Below, in pieces: positions 6,697-14,711 of a DNA stretch of 37,276 nucleotides. Positions within the stretch are counted from its first letter, which is position 1; every line of letters begins with the position of its first letter. The notes beneath the pieces were generated by a model. That model did not search any database, was not told the origin of the DNA, and saw nothing but the letters and a program-made list of their open reading frames with translations. This DNA comes from Rhodospirillum sp. UBA1311 (GTDB lineage: Bacteria; Pseudomonadota; Alphaproteobacteria; Rhodospirillales; Rhodospirillaceae): NCBI GenBank assembly GCA_002307145.1, contig DBTR01000008.1:1-37276 (forward strand). The letters run 5' to 3'. Made by a program: the position numbers and the translations under genes.

Positions 6697-8229
6697 TTAT
6701 GTTACCGGCCCGGGGTTGAACAACGCCAGCGCGTTGTGCAGCCCGAGGCGATCGGCGGCCACCTGCTTCCGGCCGCTCGCGACGTCGAGGATCAGGTGGA
6801 ACAACTCCCACCCCACGGTTTCGAGGCTGGCCTCGCCGGTGGCGATTCGTCCGGCGTCGAGGTCGATAAGATCGAACCAGCGGGTCGCCAGCGCCGAGTT
6901 GGTCGCCACCTTCACCACCGGCGCGGCGGCGAGGCCATAGGGCGTGCCGCGCCCGGTGGTGAACACCTGGAGCGCGATGCCGGAAGCGAGTTGCTGGGTG
7001 CCGCAGACGAAATCGCTCGCGGGCGTGGCGGCAAAGATCATCCCCTTCTTGCGAATCCGCTCGCCGGGGCTCAGGACGTCCACGATCGGCGACCCGCCCG
7101 ACTTGATCACCGAGCCCAACGCCTTTTCGACGATGTTGGAAAGGCCGCCGGTCTTGTTGCCGGGCGAGGTGTTGGCGCTGCGGTCGGCGCTGCCGCGCGC
7201 GAGGTAGCGGTCGTACCAGTCCATCTCGCGGATCAACGCGTCCGCCACCCCGTCGTCGGCGGCGCGTTCGACCAGCAGGTGGATCGCGTCGCGCACCTCG
7301 GTGACTTCGGAGAACATCACCGCGCCGCCCGCGCGTACGATCAGGTCGGCGGCGAAGCCCACCGCCGGATTGGCGGTGACGCCCGAGAACGCGTCCGAGC
7401 CGCCGCACTGCACGCCGATGACGAGGTCCGACACCGGGCAGGTTTCGCGGCGGCGCGCGTTCAGGCGTTCCAGGCGCGGTATCGCCTGGGCGATCACCCC
7501 GTCGACCATGGCGGCAAAGCCGGTAAAGGCTTCGTCCTGCAGACGGACGATGGCGGAGGGATCGGCGGGGCCGGAACGCAGCATCTCGGGCACCAGCTTC
7601 TCGCAGCCGAGGCCGATGATCATCGCCTCGCCGCCGAAGTTGGGGTTGCGCGCGAGGTTTCTGAGGGTGCGGATCGGCACGATCGCGTCGGGGGCGTTGA
7701 TCGCGACGCCGCAGCCGTAGGTGTGGTCGAGCGCCACGACGTCGTCGACGTTGGGATACTTCGGCAGAAGCTCGCGCTTCACCCGCTCGACGACGTGCGC
7801 GACCACGCCCGCGACGCACTGCACCGAGATCGAGATCGCGAGAACGTTGCGCACTCCGACGCTGCCGTCCGGGTTGCGGAAGCCCTCGAAAGTGTAGCCT
7901 TCGAGCGGCGGCGTCTCGGGGATCGGCCGACGAACGCGGGAGAGGCGGGCGAGGTCGGGGGCCTCGGGCATCCGCACCAGGGTTTCGGTGACGCATGCAC
8001 CCTTCGGAATATCGCGATCGGCATGGCCGATCACCTCGCCGTAGCGCCGGATCGGCTCGCCTTCTTTGATCGCCGCGAGCGCCACCTTGTGGCCCATCGG
8101 CACGTTCTCGACGAGGCGCGTGCCGTCCGCCAGGACTTGCCCGGCCCGCGCGCCCTTGGCGTTCACCACGATCGCGACGTTGTCATCGGCGTGGACCTTG
8201 ACGCTCAAGGCGAGGTCGGGCGCGCTCAT
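6697..8229 (-). CDS. garD: Galactarate dehydratase
   Basis: A 510-residue UxaA/GarD-family dehydratase, close to the usual 520. An N-terminal SAF domain (residues 1-90, starting KVHADDNVAIVVN) is followed by the iron-dependent lyase part. Conserved blocks include EGYTFEGFRNPDGSVGVRN, DHTYGCGV, IGVQCGGSDAFSGVTANPAVG, RSANTSPGNKTGGLSNIVEKA and a C-terminal LHNALALFNPGPVT, close to GarD rather than altronate dehydratase. It dehydrates D-galactarate to 5-keto-4-deoxy-D-glucarate. ATG 8229 overlaps the tctA stop as ATGA and has a GGGAGG site, so the two are translationally coupled. The frame stays open upstream, but only over tctA. Confidence 0.95.
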   Translation of the reverse strand: MSAPDLALSVKVHADDNVAIVVNAKGARAGQVLADGTRLVENVPMGHKVALAAIKEGEPIRRYGEVIGHADRDIPKGACVTETLVRMPEAPDLARLSRVRRPIPETPPLEGYTFEGFRNPDGSVGVRNVLAISISVQCVAGVVAHVVERVKRELLPKYPNVDDVVALDHTYGCGVAINAPDAIVPIRTLRNLARNPNFGGEAMIIGLGCEKLVPEMLRSGPADPSAIVRLQDEAFTGFAAMVDGVIAQAIPRLERLNARRRETCPVSDLVIGVQCGGSDAFSGVTANPAVGFAADLIVRAGGAVMFSEVTEVRDAIHLLVERAADDGVADALIREMDWYDRYLARGSADRSANTSPGNKTGGLSNIVEKALGSVIKSGGSPIVDVLSPGERIRKKGMIFAATPASDFVCGTQQLASGIALQVFTTGRGTPYGLAAAPVVKVATNSALATRWFDLIDLDAGRIATGEASLETVGWELFHLILDVASGRKQVAADRLGLHNALALFNPGPVT

Positions 8230-9722
8230 CGCGCCCCCTCCCGCCGCAGGTTGCGCCAGGCTTGGTAGAACGCATAGCCGAGAGACGCCACGATCAACAC
8301 CCAGAGGCCGACCGCGATCGGGCTCTTGGTGAAGAAGATCGCGAGGTTGCCGTAGGATTCGATGCTCTTGACGAAGTAGACCTCCGCATCCTTGCCGAGG
8401 ATGAAGCCGATGATGAACGGCGCGGATTCGAGCCCGACCTTCTGCCCGAGATAACCGAACAGGCCGAACAGCAGGAAAGTCCAGACGTCGAACATGATGC
8501 CCGAGTTGGCGCTGTACGAGCCGACCACGCACATCACCACGATCAGGGGATAAAGGAGGTGCTTCGGCACCTGGATGACTTTGGCGATGTGGCGGATGGC
8601 GAAGAACATCACGCCGAACATCACGAGGTTGGCGAGCACGAGGTTGAGCATGATCGCGTGCCACGCGCCGAGGTGCTCGCCGATGAACAGCGGTCCGAGC
8701 TGCAGACCCTGGAGGGTGAACGCGCCGATCATCACCGCCGTGGTGGAATCGCCCGGAATACCCAGGGACACCAGCGGGATCAGCGCGCCGCCGGTGAGGC
8801 CGTTGTTGGAGGACTCCGACGCCATCACCCCCTCGGGCTCGCCGGTGCCGAGCCGCTCCGGATGCTTCGAGAGGTTCTTCTGCTGCGCGTAGGCCAGCAC
8901 CGAGGCGGCCGAACCGCCGATGCCGGGCAGCAGGCCGATGAAGGTGCCGATGGCCGAGGCGCGGTTGATCGTGCCGAAGTGGCCCTTGAACACCGAGAAC
9001 GAGAACGGCTTGCCGTCACCGAGCTTGAAGTGGGAGGTCGGCTCGGGCTGTACGCCCTTGGCCGCCTCCTCCAGGATCACGGTGAGGCCGAACATTCCGA
9101 TCAGCACCGGCAGCAGGGAGAAGCCGTTGACCAGGATGTCTTCGAGAAAGCCCGGCGCGAGGCGGATGTCGCCGTTGCCGCCGGTGTTGAGGTCGTAGGT
9201 GCCGATCAGCGACACCCAGATCCCGAGCGCGCCCGAGATCGCGCCGTTCAGCAGGTTCTTCGACAGCGAGGCGATGATGGTGAGCGCGAACAGGATGATC
9301 AGGAATTTCTCGACATAGGAGAACTTGATCGCGAGGTCGGCGAGCGCGGGAGCGAAGAAGAACAGCACCACGGCACTGAACAGCCCGCCGTAGAGCGAGC
9401 AGACGATGCCGATCTTCAGCGCCCGCTCCGCCTCGCCCTTCTGCGCCATCGGGTAGCCGTCGAAGGTGGTGGTGATCGACGATGGCGTGCCCGGGATGTT
9501 GATCAGAATCGCCGGAACCAGCCCGCCCGAAATCCCGCCGACGTAGAGCCCGAGCAGCAGCGCGAGACTGTGGTTGAGATCGAGGCCGTAGGTCATCGGC
9601 AGGCAGACCGCCACCGCCATGGTCGCGGTCATCCCCGGAATCGCTCCGAAGACGATTCCGATCAGCACCCCGGCCACGACCAGCGCGAGCATCAAGGGCG
9701 TGATTGTGGAGAGAATTTCCAT
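8226..9722 (-). CDS. tctA: TTT transporter large permease, TctA family
   Basis: A 498-residue membrane protein with about 12 hydrophobic segments and TctA landmarks: an N-terminal GIVFGAIPGMTATMAVAVCL block and a second GLLPGIGGSAASVLAYAQQ block, the two pseudo-symmetric halves of the fold. TctA is the ion-coupled transport subunit of tripartite tricarboxylate transporters. ATG 9722 is preferred over GTG 9725 because GGAG lies seven bases upstream. It follows tctB by 16 bp and overlaps garD by ATGA. The setting between garD and gudD suggests an aldarate substrate instead of citrate, taking the place of the MFS carriers GarP/GudP. Confidence 0.93.
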   Translation of the reverse strand: MEILSTITPLMLALVVAGVLIGIVFGAIPGMTATMAVAVCLPMTYGLDLNHSLALLLGLYVGGISGGLVPAILINIPGTPSSITTTFDGYPMAQKGEAERALKIGIVCSLYGGLFSAVVLFFFAPALADLAIKFSYVEKFLIILFALTIIASLSKNLLNGAISGALGIWVSLIGTYDLNTGGNGDIRLAPGFLEDILVNGFSLLPVLIGMFGLTVILEEAAKGVQPEPTSHFKLGDGKPFSFSVFKGHFGTINRASAIGTFIGLLPGIGGSAASVLAYAQQKNLSKHPERLGTGEPEGVMASESSNNGLTGGALIPLVSLGIPGDSTTAVMIGAFTLQGLQLGPLFIGEHLGAWHAIMLNLVLANLVMFGVMFFAIRHIAKVIQVPKHLLYPLIVVMCVVGSYSANSGIMFDVWTFLLFGLFGYLGQKVGLESAPFIIGFILGKDAEVYFVKSIESYGNLAIFFTKSPIAVGLWVLIVASLGYAFYQAWRNLRREGAR

Positions 9723-9738
9723 CACTGTTCTCCGATGC

Positions 9739-10173
9739 TTACGGCAAGGTGAGGAAGAAGAGCCGGGCGAGCGCGTACCACACCACGAGCGGCGCGACGA
9801 CCGCCGCGAGCCCGATCGTCAGGAGCTTTTTCCGGTCGAGATCATGAACGTAGAGCAGCGACATCGCCGCGGTGAACGCCATCGAACAGACCAGGAAGCT
9901 CAGGCCGGTGTTGGGCCAGACGTCGGACAACCGGTCCATCGCGATGGCGTAGACGACGAGCAGCACGAGCGTCGCACCGAAGCGCTTGACGTCGAACGCC
10001 TTCGCCGCGTTTGCGCAGTCGCGGCACATCCCGCTCCAACTGCGCGCAAATTCGCGATGCCGCGCGACCACCACCAGCAGCGCCAGCCCGACCAGGATCC
10101 AGGTCATGATGCGGGGGAAGAACAGATGGGATTGGTCGAAGTCGATGGTTACGCGAAGAAATTCGGGACCCAT
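9739..10173 (-). CDS. tctB: TTT transporter small permease, TctB family
   Basis: A 144-residue protein with about four transmembrane segments, as expected for TctB, the poorly conserved small membrane subunit. Visible hydrophobic segments begin at MTWILVGLALLVVV and end at AAVVAPLVVWYALARL. ATG 10173 is chosen because GGAGG lies five bases upstream; GTG 10179 would sit on top of that site. It lies between tctC (77-bp gap) and tctA (16-bp gap). Sequence likeness in this family is weak, so the call rests on size, topology and position. Confidence 0.85.
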   Translation of the reverse strand: MGPEFLRVTIDFDQSHLFFPRIMTWILVGLALLVVVARHREFARSWSGMCRDCANAAKAFDVKRFGATLVLLVVYAIAMDRLSDVWPNTGLSFLVCSMAFTAAMSLLYVHDLDRKKLLTIGLAAVVAPLVVWYALARLFFLTLP

Positions 10174-10250
10174 GGCCACCTCCGAGTTCGAAATCGGCGA
10201 AGACCCCCGCCGACCGCCATGGGAGCGGCCGGCAGAGCACCGTCAGGCGA

Positions 10251-11294
10251 TTATCGGGTGGCGTCGATCAGCACCTGCGACTGCGCGGCCTTCTTCTTCA
10301 AATAGGCCTCGGCTTCCTTCGACGGATGGAAGTTCGGGATGAAGAACGCCTGCTTCAACGTCGCCTGGATCTTGCCGGCGGCAAAAATCTCGGCGAGAGC
10401 CTTGTCGAGATAGGCGACGATCTTCGGGTCCATGTCCTTGTTGTAGATGAAGAAGAATTCCTTATCGAAGGTGAAGTCCTGCTTGCCGTCCATGGTCACG
10501 CTCGCCTTCGGCGAGGTGAACTTCAGGAGTTCGTCGCGGGTGGTCGCCCCCATCCCTTCCGGGTTCGCCTGGGCGATGGTTTCCTGGCGGGCGGGCAGCC
10601 AATAGAACTGCATCGCCTTCTGGTCGTCGGCGGGAAGGCGGGTGTACTGCTCGTTCGCCTGCACCGAACCGTGGATCACCTCGGCCTGGCGGTCGAAGAG
10701 GAGCTGGTTCTTGTCGCCCTGGGAGCCGGTCTTGACCGACACCACGTTGGCTTCCTTGCCCGGGTAGCGCACCTTCACCGCATTCCGGAGCGCGCCGAAG
10801 TAAACCTCGGAAACCCCGCCCGGCTGGATCGCGACGCGAATCCGCTCGCCCTTGGCCGCGCCCTGGATCACGTCTTCGATCGACTTGTACTTGGAATCCT
10901 TGGCGCCGACGAAGGCATCGCCCGGATTGATCGAGATCGTCGGACCGACCTTGTAGTCGGCGAACATGTCCGAATAGCCCTTGAGGCCGAGAAGATGGCC
11001 GAGATAGGACTGGTCGTGGAAGAACATCACCGTGCTGCCGTCCTTGGCGCGCGACAGCGCCTGGAACGCGGCGCTGACGCCGACGGCGTCGACCTTGGCG
11101 TTGATGTCGAGCTTTTTCGACAGTTCGTCGGCGATGATCGCCGCGTTCTGATAGGTGTCGCCGCTGGTCGCGCTCGACCCGATGACGATGCGCAGGTTGC
11201 CGGAGATCGGCTTGTCCGCCGCGCCCGCCGCGCCCGCCGCGAGCCCCACCGCCGCGCCGACCAACACACACATTCCCAACAGACGTTGCTTCAT
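10251..11294 (-). CDS. tctC: TTT transporter substrate-binding protein, TctC family
   Basis: A 347-residue secreted solute-binding protein. The signal peptide covers about 25 residues (MKQRLLGMCVLVGAAVGLAA, then an AGA cleavage context). The mature part has the Bug/TctC layout with a ligand loop near SSATSGDTYQNAAIIADEL and a downstream AIQPGGVSEVYFGALR segment. It would capture the substrate in the periplasm and hand it to TctAB. ATG 11294 is set by GGAGG eight bases upstream; upstream codons do not look like a signal peptide. It is the first gene of tctCBA-garD-lacI. The ligand is inferred to be galactarate and/or glucarate from context only. Confidence 0.9.
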   Translation of the reverse strand: MKQRLLGMCVLVGAAVGLAAGAAGAADKPISGNLRIVIGSSATSGDTYQNAAIIADELSKKLDINAKVDAVGVSAAFQALSRAKDGSTVMFFHDQSYLGHLLGLKGYSDMFADYKVGPTISINPGDAFVGAKDSKYKSIEDVIQGAAKGERIRVAIQPGGVSEVYFGALRNAVKVRYPGKEANVVSVKTGSQGDKNQLLFDRQAEVIHGSVQANEQYTRLPADDQKAMQFYWLPARQETIAQANPEGMGATTRDELLKFTSPKASVTMDGKQDFTFDKEFFFIYNKDMDPKIVAYLDKALAEIFAAGKIQATLKQAFFIPNFHPSKEAEAYLKKKAAQSQVLIDATR

Positions 11295-11385
11295 TTTGGT
11301 TGTCCTCCCGGTGTTTCGCTGCATCCGACGTCATCGCCCTCCGGTTATCTTCCGGGTTTTCTGCCCCACTCTTCGGGGCGGGCGA

Positions 11386-11399
11386 TGGAAACGCTTTCA
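11386..11399. promoter_or_regulatory. LacI-family operator candidate
   Basis: TGGAAACGCTTTCA is an imperfect 14-bp palindrome (10 of 14 positions symmetric) around a central CG, the hallmark of LacI-family operators. It lies 92 bp upstream of tctC and 228 bp upstream of gudD, so a single site could control both arms of the aldarate cluster. Confidence 0.6.
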
Positions 11400-11494
11400 T
11401 ACCTCCACTTTTCGTTCTACCATTGGGATCATTTCGCGGGGGTGAGTCAAGCGGTTTCCCGTAGCATGCCTCGGCGATTCGGGTTGAATATCAA

Positions 11495-11511
11495 GGTCAG
11501 GACTACTGACC
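11495..11511. repeat. Inverted repeat upstream of gudD
   Basis: GGTCAG and CTGACC are exact reverse complements separated by GACTA, 116 bp before the gudD start. It may be a second operator, bound by a regulator other than the LacI protein, or an upstream RNA hairpin. Confidence 0.4.
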
Positions 11512-11626
11512 CATGACGTCTGGCATCGCACTTTCGGTTGCGCTTTCATCATAGGAGGCGCAAAACCGGAAGGCGAAATCCGGCAGCGAGACGGGTAGGA
11601 AAAACACACACTCGGGAGAACCACGA

Positions 11627-12976
11627 ATGACGGGGATCGAGGCGTACGGGCGCGGCAGCCCGGTGGTCACGGCGATGCGGGTGGTGCCGGTGGCGGGGCA
11701 GGACAGCATGCTCCTGAACCTGAGCGGCGCGCATGGCCCCTACTTCACCCGCAACGTGGTGATCCTTGAAGACAACGCGGGCAACGTCGGCCTGGGCGAG
11801 GTGCCGGGCGGCGAAGCGATCCGCAACACCCTCGAAGACGCGAAGGCGCTGGTGATCGGCCAGCCGACCGGCGCGTACAACCGCATCCTCAAAGCGGTGG
11901 GCGACGCCTTCGCCGACCGCGACTCCGGCGGGCGCGGCCTCCAGACCTTCGACTTGCGCATCGCGATCCACGCGCTCACCGCGATCGAGGCCGCCCTCCT
12001 CGACCTGTTCGGCCGCTTCCTCGGACTGCCGGTGGCCGACCTCCTGGGCGAAGGACGACAGCGCGAGTCGGTGCCGATTCTGGGCTATCTGTTCTATGTC
12101 GGCGACCGGAAGAAATCCGACCTCCCCTACCGTGCCGCCACCACCGCGAATGACGACTGGCTGCGCCTGCGCGACGAGGAAGCGCTTACCCCCGAGGCGA
12201 TCGTCCGCCTCGCCGAGGCGACGCACGCGCGCTACGGCTTCAAGGACTTCAAACTGAAGGGGGGCGTGCTCGCGGGCGAGGACGAGATGGCGGCGGGTGC
12301 GGCGCTCAAGGCGCGCTTCCCCGACGCGCGGATTTCCGTCGATCCCAACGGCGCGTGGTCGCTCGACGAGGCGATCCGGCTCGCCAAGGCCAATCCCGGC
12401 GTCCTTGCCTATGCCGAGGACCCGTGCGGCGCGGAGCAGGGCTACTCGGGCCGCGAGATCATGGCCGAGTTCCGCCGCGCCACCGGCCTGCCCACCGCCA
12501 CCAACATGATCGCCACCGACTGGCGGCAGATGGGCCACGCGGTGACGCTGCAGGCGGTCGACATTCCGCTCGCCGACCCGCACTTCTGGACCCTGCGCGG
12601 CGCGGTGCGGGTGGCGCAGATGTGCCGCGACTGGGGTCTCACCTGGGGTTCCCACTCCAACAACCACTTCGACATCTCGCTCGCGATGTTCACCCACGCC
12701 GCCGCCGCCGCTCCCGGCAAGATCACCGCAATCGACACCCACTGGATCTGGCAGGACGGCCAGAATCTCACCAGGAACGCGCCCAAAATCGAAGGCGGCC
12801 AAGTCGCGCTGCCGAAGTCGCCCGGCCTCGGCGTCGAGATCGACCTCGACGCCCTCGAAGCCGCGCACAAGGCGTATACTTCGCTCGGCCTCGGCGCGCG
12901 CGACGACGGCATGGCGATGCAATACCTCGTCCCCAACTGGCGCTTCGACAACAAGCGCCCCTGCCTGGTTCGGTAA
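11627..12976 (+). CDS. gudD: Glucarate dehydratase
   Basis: A 449-residue enolase-superfamily dehydratase, the same length as known GlucD enzymes. The active-site set is complete: KLK (K209 and K211, proton relay), metal and substrate ligands in DPNGAW (D239, N241) and EDP (E264), D317 in LADPHF, and the acid/base histidine in GSHSNNH (H343). It converts D-glucarate (and usually L-idarate) to 5-keto-4-deoxy-D-glucarate, the same product as GarD. ATG 11627 follows GGGAG. It heads the plus-strand operon gudD-garL-garR, divergent from tctCBA-garD. Confidence 0.96.
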   Translation: MTGIEAYGRGSPVVTAMRVVPVAGQDSMLLNLSGAHGPYFTRNVVILEDNAGNVGLGEVPGGEAIRNTLEDAKALVIGQPTGAYNRILKAVGDAFADRDSGGRGLQTFDLRIAIHALTAIEAALLDLFGRFLGLPVADLLGEGRQRESVPILGYLFYVGDRKKSDLPYRAATTANDDWLRLRDEEALTPEAIVRLAEATHARYGFKDFKLKGGVLAGEDEMAAGAALKARFPDARISVDPNGAWSLDEAIRLAKANPGVLAYAEDPCGAEQGYSGREIMAEFRRATGLPTATNMIATDWRQMGHAVTLQAVDIPLADPHFWTLRGAVRVAQMCRDWGLTWGSHSNNHFDISLAMFTHAAAAAPGKITAIDTHWIWQDGQNLTRNAPKIEGGQVALPKSPGLGVEIDLDALEAAHKAYTSLGLGARDDGMAMQYLVPNWRFDNKRPCLVR

Positions 12977-13009
12977 TCCCCTGAACACTTGCCAAAGGAG
13001 TTGCGTGTC

Positions 13010-13774
13010 ATGGACTTGCCAGTGAATGCCTTCAAGCGGCGCTTGGCCGCGGGAGAGCAGCAGATCGGCTTGTGGTCGCACCTGTCGAGCTACATTTCCA
13101 CCGAGGTGATCGCGGGCGCGGGATTCGACTGGATCGTTCTCGACGCCGAACACTCCCCCAACGACCCCCTCACCATCCTGCCCCAGCTCCAGGCGTGCGC
13201 CGAAGGCACCGCCTCGCCGGTGGTGCGGGTGCCGTGGAACGACACCGCGCTGATCAAGCGCTACCTCGACGTCGGCTCGCAGACCCTGCTGGTGCCCTAC
13301 GTGCAAAATGCCGAGGAGGCGAAGTCGGCGGTCGAGGCGATGCGCTACCCGCCGCGCGGCATGCGCGGCTTCACCGGCCTGTCGCGCGCCTCGCGCTTCG
13401 GCCGGGTGAAGAACTACTTCGCCCGCGCCGAGCAGGAACTCTGCCTGATCGTCCAGGTCGAGACCGGCGAAGCGCTCGGCAATCTCGAAGCCATCGCGGG
13501 GGTGGACGGCGTCGACGCGATCTTCATCGGACCCGGCGACCTCTCCGCCTCGCTCGGCTACCTCGGCGACCCCGGCAACCCGGAGATGCAGAAGATCATC
13601 ATCGACACGATCAAGCGCATCCGCGCCTGCGGCAAGCCCGCGGGCATCCTCACCGCCGACGAAACCCTGGCGCGGCTCTACATGCAGAGCGGCACCACCT
13701 TCACCGCCGTCGGCGCGGACATCGCCCTGCTGGCGCGCGGCGCGGAAAGCCTCGCCGCCCGTTACAAAGCCTGA
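13010..13774 (+). CDS. garL: 2-dehydro-3-deoxyglucarate aldolase
   Basis: A 254-residue HpcH/HpaI-family class II aldolase. Residues matching the GarL active site are H48 in DAEHSPND, R73 in VVRVPW, and metal ligands E151 (QVETGEA) and D177 (IGPGDLSA). It cleaves 5-keto-4-deoxy-D-glucarate into pyruvate and tartronate semialdehyde. ATG 13010 is chosen because AAAGGAG sits nine bases upstream; an in-frame TTG at 12989 would lie ahead of that site. It starts 33 bp after gudD and ends 16 bp before garR, so the three are co-transcribed. Other HpaI-type aldolases share the fold, but the neighbours favour GarL. Confidence 0.94.
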   Translation: MDLPVNAFKRRLAAGEQQIGLWSHLSSYISTEVIAGAGFDWIVLDAEHSPNDPLTILPQLQACAEGTASPVVRVPWNDTALIKRYLDVGSQTLLVPYVQNAEEAKSAVEAMRYPPRGMRGFTGLSRASRFGRVKNYFARAEQELCLIVQVETGEALGNLEAIAGVDGVDAIFIGPGDLSASLGYLGDPGNPEMQKIIIDTIKRIRACGKPAGILTADETLARLYMQSGTTFTAVGADIALLARGAESLAARYKA

Positions 13775-13790
13775 AGAAGGAGTTCATCGG

Positions 13791-14678
13791 ATGAGCAAAG
13801 TCGGATTCATCGGCCTCGGCATCATGGGCAAGCCGATGGCCCAGCACCTGATCGCCGCCGGTCACGAGCTGTTCCTGCAAACTTTGGGCGCGGTGCCGGA
13901 GGACCTGATCGCTGCGGGAGGCAAGGCCTGCGCCACCGCCGCCGAGGTCGCCAAGGCGGCGGAGATCATCATCGTGATGGTGCCGGATACCCCCGACGTC
14001 GCCCTGGTGCTGTTCGGCAAGGACGGCGTGGCGGAAGGCCTGACGCCGGGCAAGATCGTCGTCGACATGTCGTCGATCGCGCCGGTGGAGACCCAGGCAT
14101 TCGCCGCGAAGATCGAAGCGCTCGGCTGCCGCTACCTCGACGCGCCGGTGTCGGGCGGCGAGGTCGGCGCGAAGGCGCAGACCCTCACGATCATGGTCGG
14201 CGGCCACGAGGACACCTTCGCGAAGGTCAAGCCGCTGTTCGAGCTGATGGGCAAGAACATCACCCTGGTCGGCGAGAACGGCGCGGGCCAGATCACCAAG
14301 GTCGCCAACCAGATCATCGTCGCGCTGACGATCGAGGCGGTGGGCGAGGCGCTGCTGCTCGCCTCCAAGGCGGGCGCGGACCCGGCGCGGGTGCGCCAGG
14401 CGCTGATGGGCGGCTTCGCCAATTCCAAGATCCTCGAAGTCCACGGCGAACGGATGGTGAAGCGCACCTTCGCCCCCGGCTTCCGCATCGCCTTGCACCA
14501 GAAGGATCTCAACCTCGCCCTCGGCACCGCCAAGGCGCTCGGCATCAGCCTGCCCAACACCGCGACGGCGCAGGAACTCTTCAACGCCTGCGCCGCACAC
14601 GGCGGCTCGGGCTGGGATCACTCGGCGATGGTCAAGGCGCTCGAACTCCTCGCCGACCACAAGATCGTCGCGGACTGA
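13791..14678 (+). CDS. garR: 2-hydroxy-3-oxopropionate (tartronate semialdehyde) reductase
   Basis: A 295-residue beta-hydroxyacid dehydrogenase. The Rossmann motif GFIGLGIMGKPMA begins at residue 5. The substrate loop DAPVSGGEVGAKAQTL spans 118-132, and the catalytic lysine K170 lies in GAGQITKVANQ. It reduces tartronate semialdehyde to D-glycerate with NAD(P)H, closing the aldarate route. GAAGGAG precedes ATG 13791. A glycerate kinase to finish the route is not in the window. Related 3-hydroxyisobutyrate dehydrogenases share all these motifs; placement behind garL decides the call. Confidence 0.94.
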   Translation: MSKVGFIGLGIMGKPMAQHLIAAGHELFLQTLGAVPEDLIAAGGKACATAAEVAKAAEIIIVMVPDTPDVALVLFGKDGVAEGLTPGKIVVDMSSIAPVETQAFAAKIEALGCRYLDAPVSGGEVGAKAQTLTIMVGGHEDTFAKVKPLFELMGKNITLVGENGAGQITKVANQIIVALTIEAVGEALLLASKAGADPARVRQALMGGFANSKILEVHGERMVKRTFAPGFRIALHQKDLNLALGTAKALGISLPNTATAQELFNACAAHGGSGWDHSAMVKALELLADHKIVAD

Positions 14679-14688
14679 AGCTCCGAAG

Positions 14689-14711
14689 GGCGGCGGGCTT
14701 CGCCCGCCGCC
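14689..14711. terminator. Bidirectional GC hairpin terminator between garR and asmA-like gene
   Basis: GGCGGCGGGC and GCCCGCCGCC pair perfectly over 10 bp around TTC. It lies exactly between two convergent genes, ending one base before the stop of the minus-strand gene. T-tracts are poor, so it may need Rho or simply stabilise the 3' ends. Confidence 0.6.

Larger units (their letters stand above)
11295..11626. other. Divergent regulatory region between tctC and gudD
   Basis: No gene is visible. It contains a LacI-type operator (11386-11399), a separate inverted repeat (11495-11511) and a minus-strand TTGACT (complement of 11445-11450) that may be a -35, without a convincing -10. A strong Shine-Dalgarno sequence sits at each end. 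Confidence 0.7.

Noticed and set aside
5743..8268. Long plus-strand open frame opposite the LacI gene and garD
   Set aside because: It has the composition of a shadow frame, with no recognisable domain, and it is covered by two well-supported genes on the other strand.
8230..8664. Upstream extension of garD to about 655 residues
   Set aside because: The extension is an arginine- and histidine-rich shadow of tctA. The family start (MSAPDLALSVKVHADD), the Shine-Dalgarno sequence and the ATGA junction fix the start at 8229.
12989..13009. TTG start adding seven residues to garL
   Set aside because: It lies ahead of the AAAGGAG ribosome site that serves ATG 13010 and the extra residues do not fit the family.
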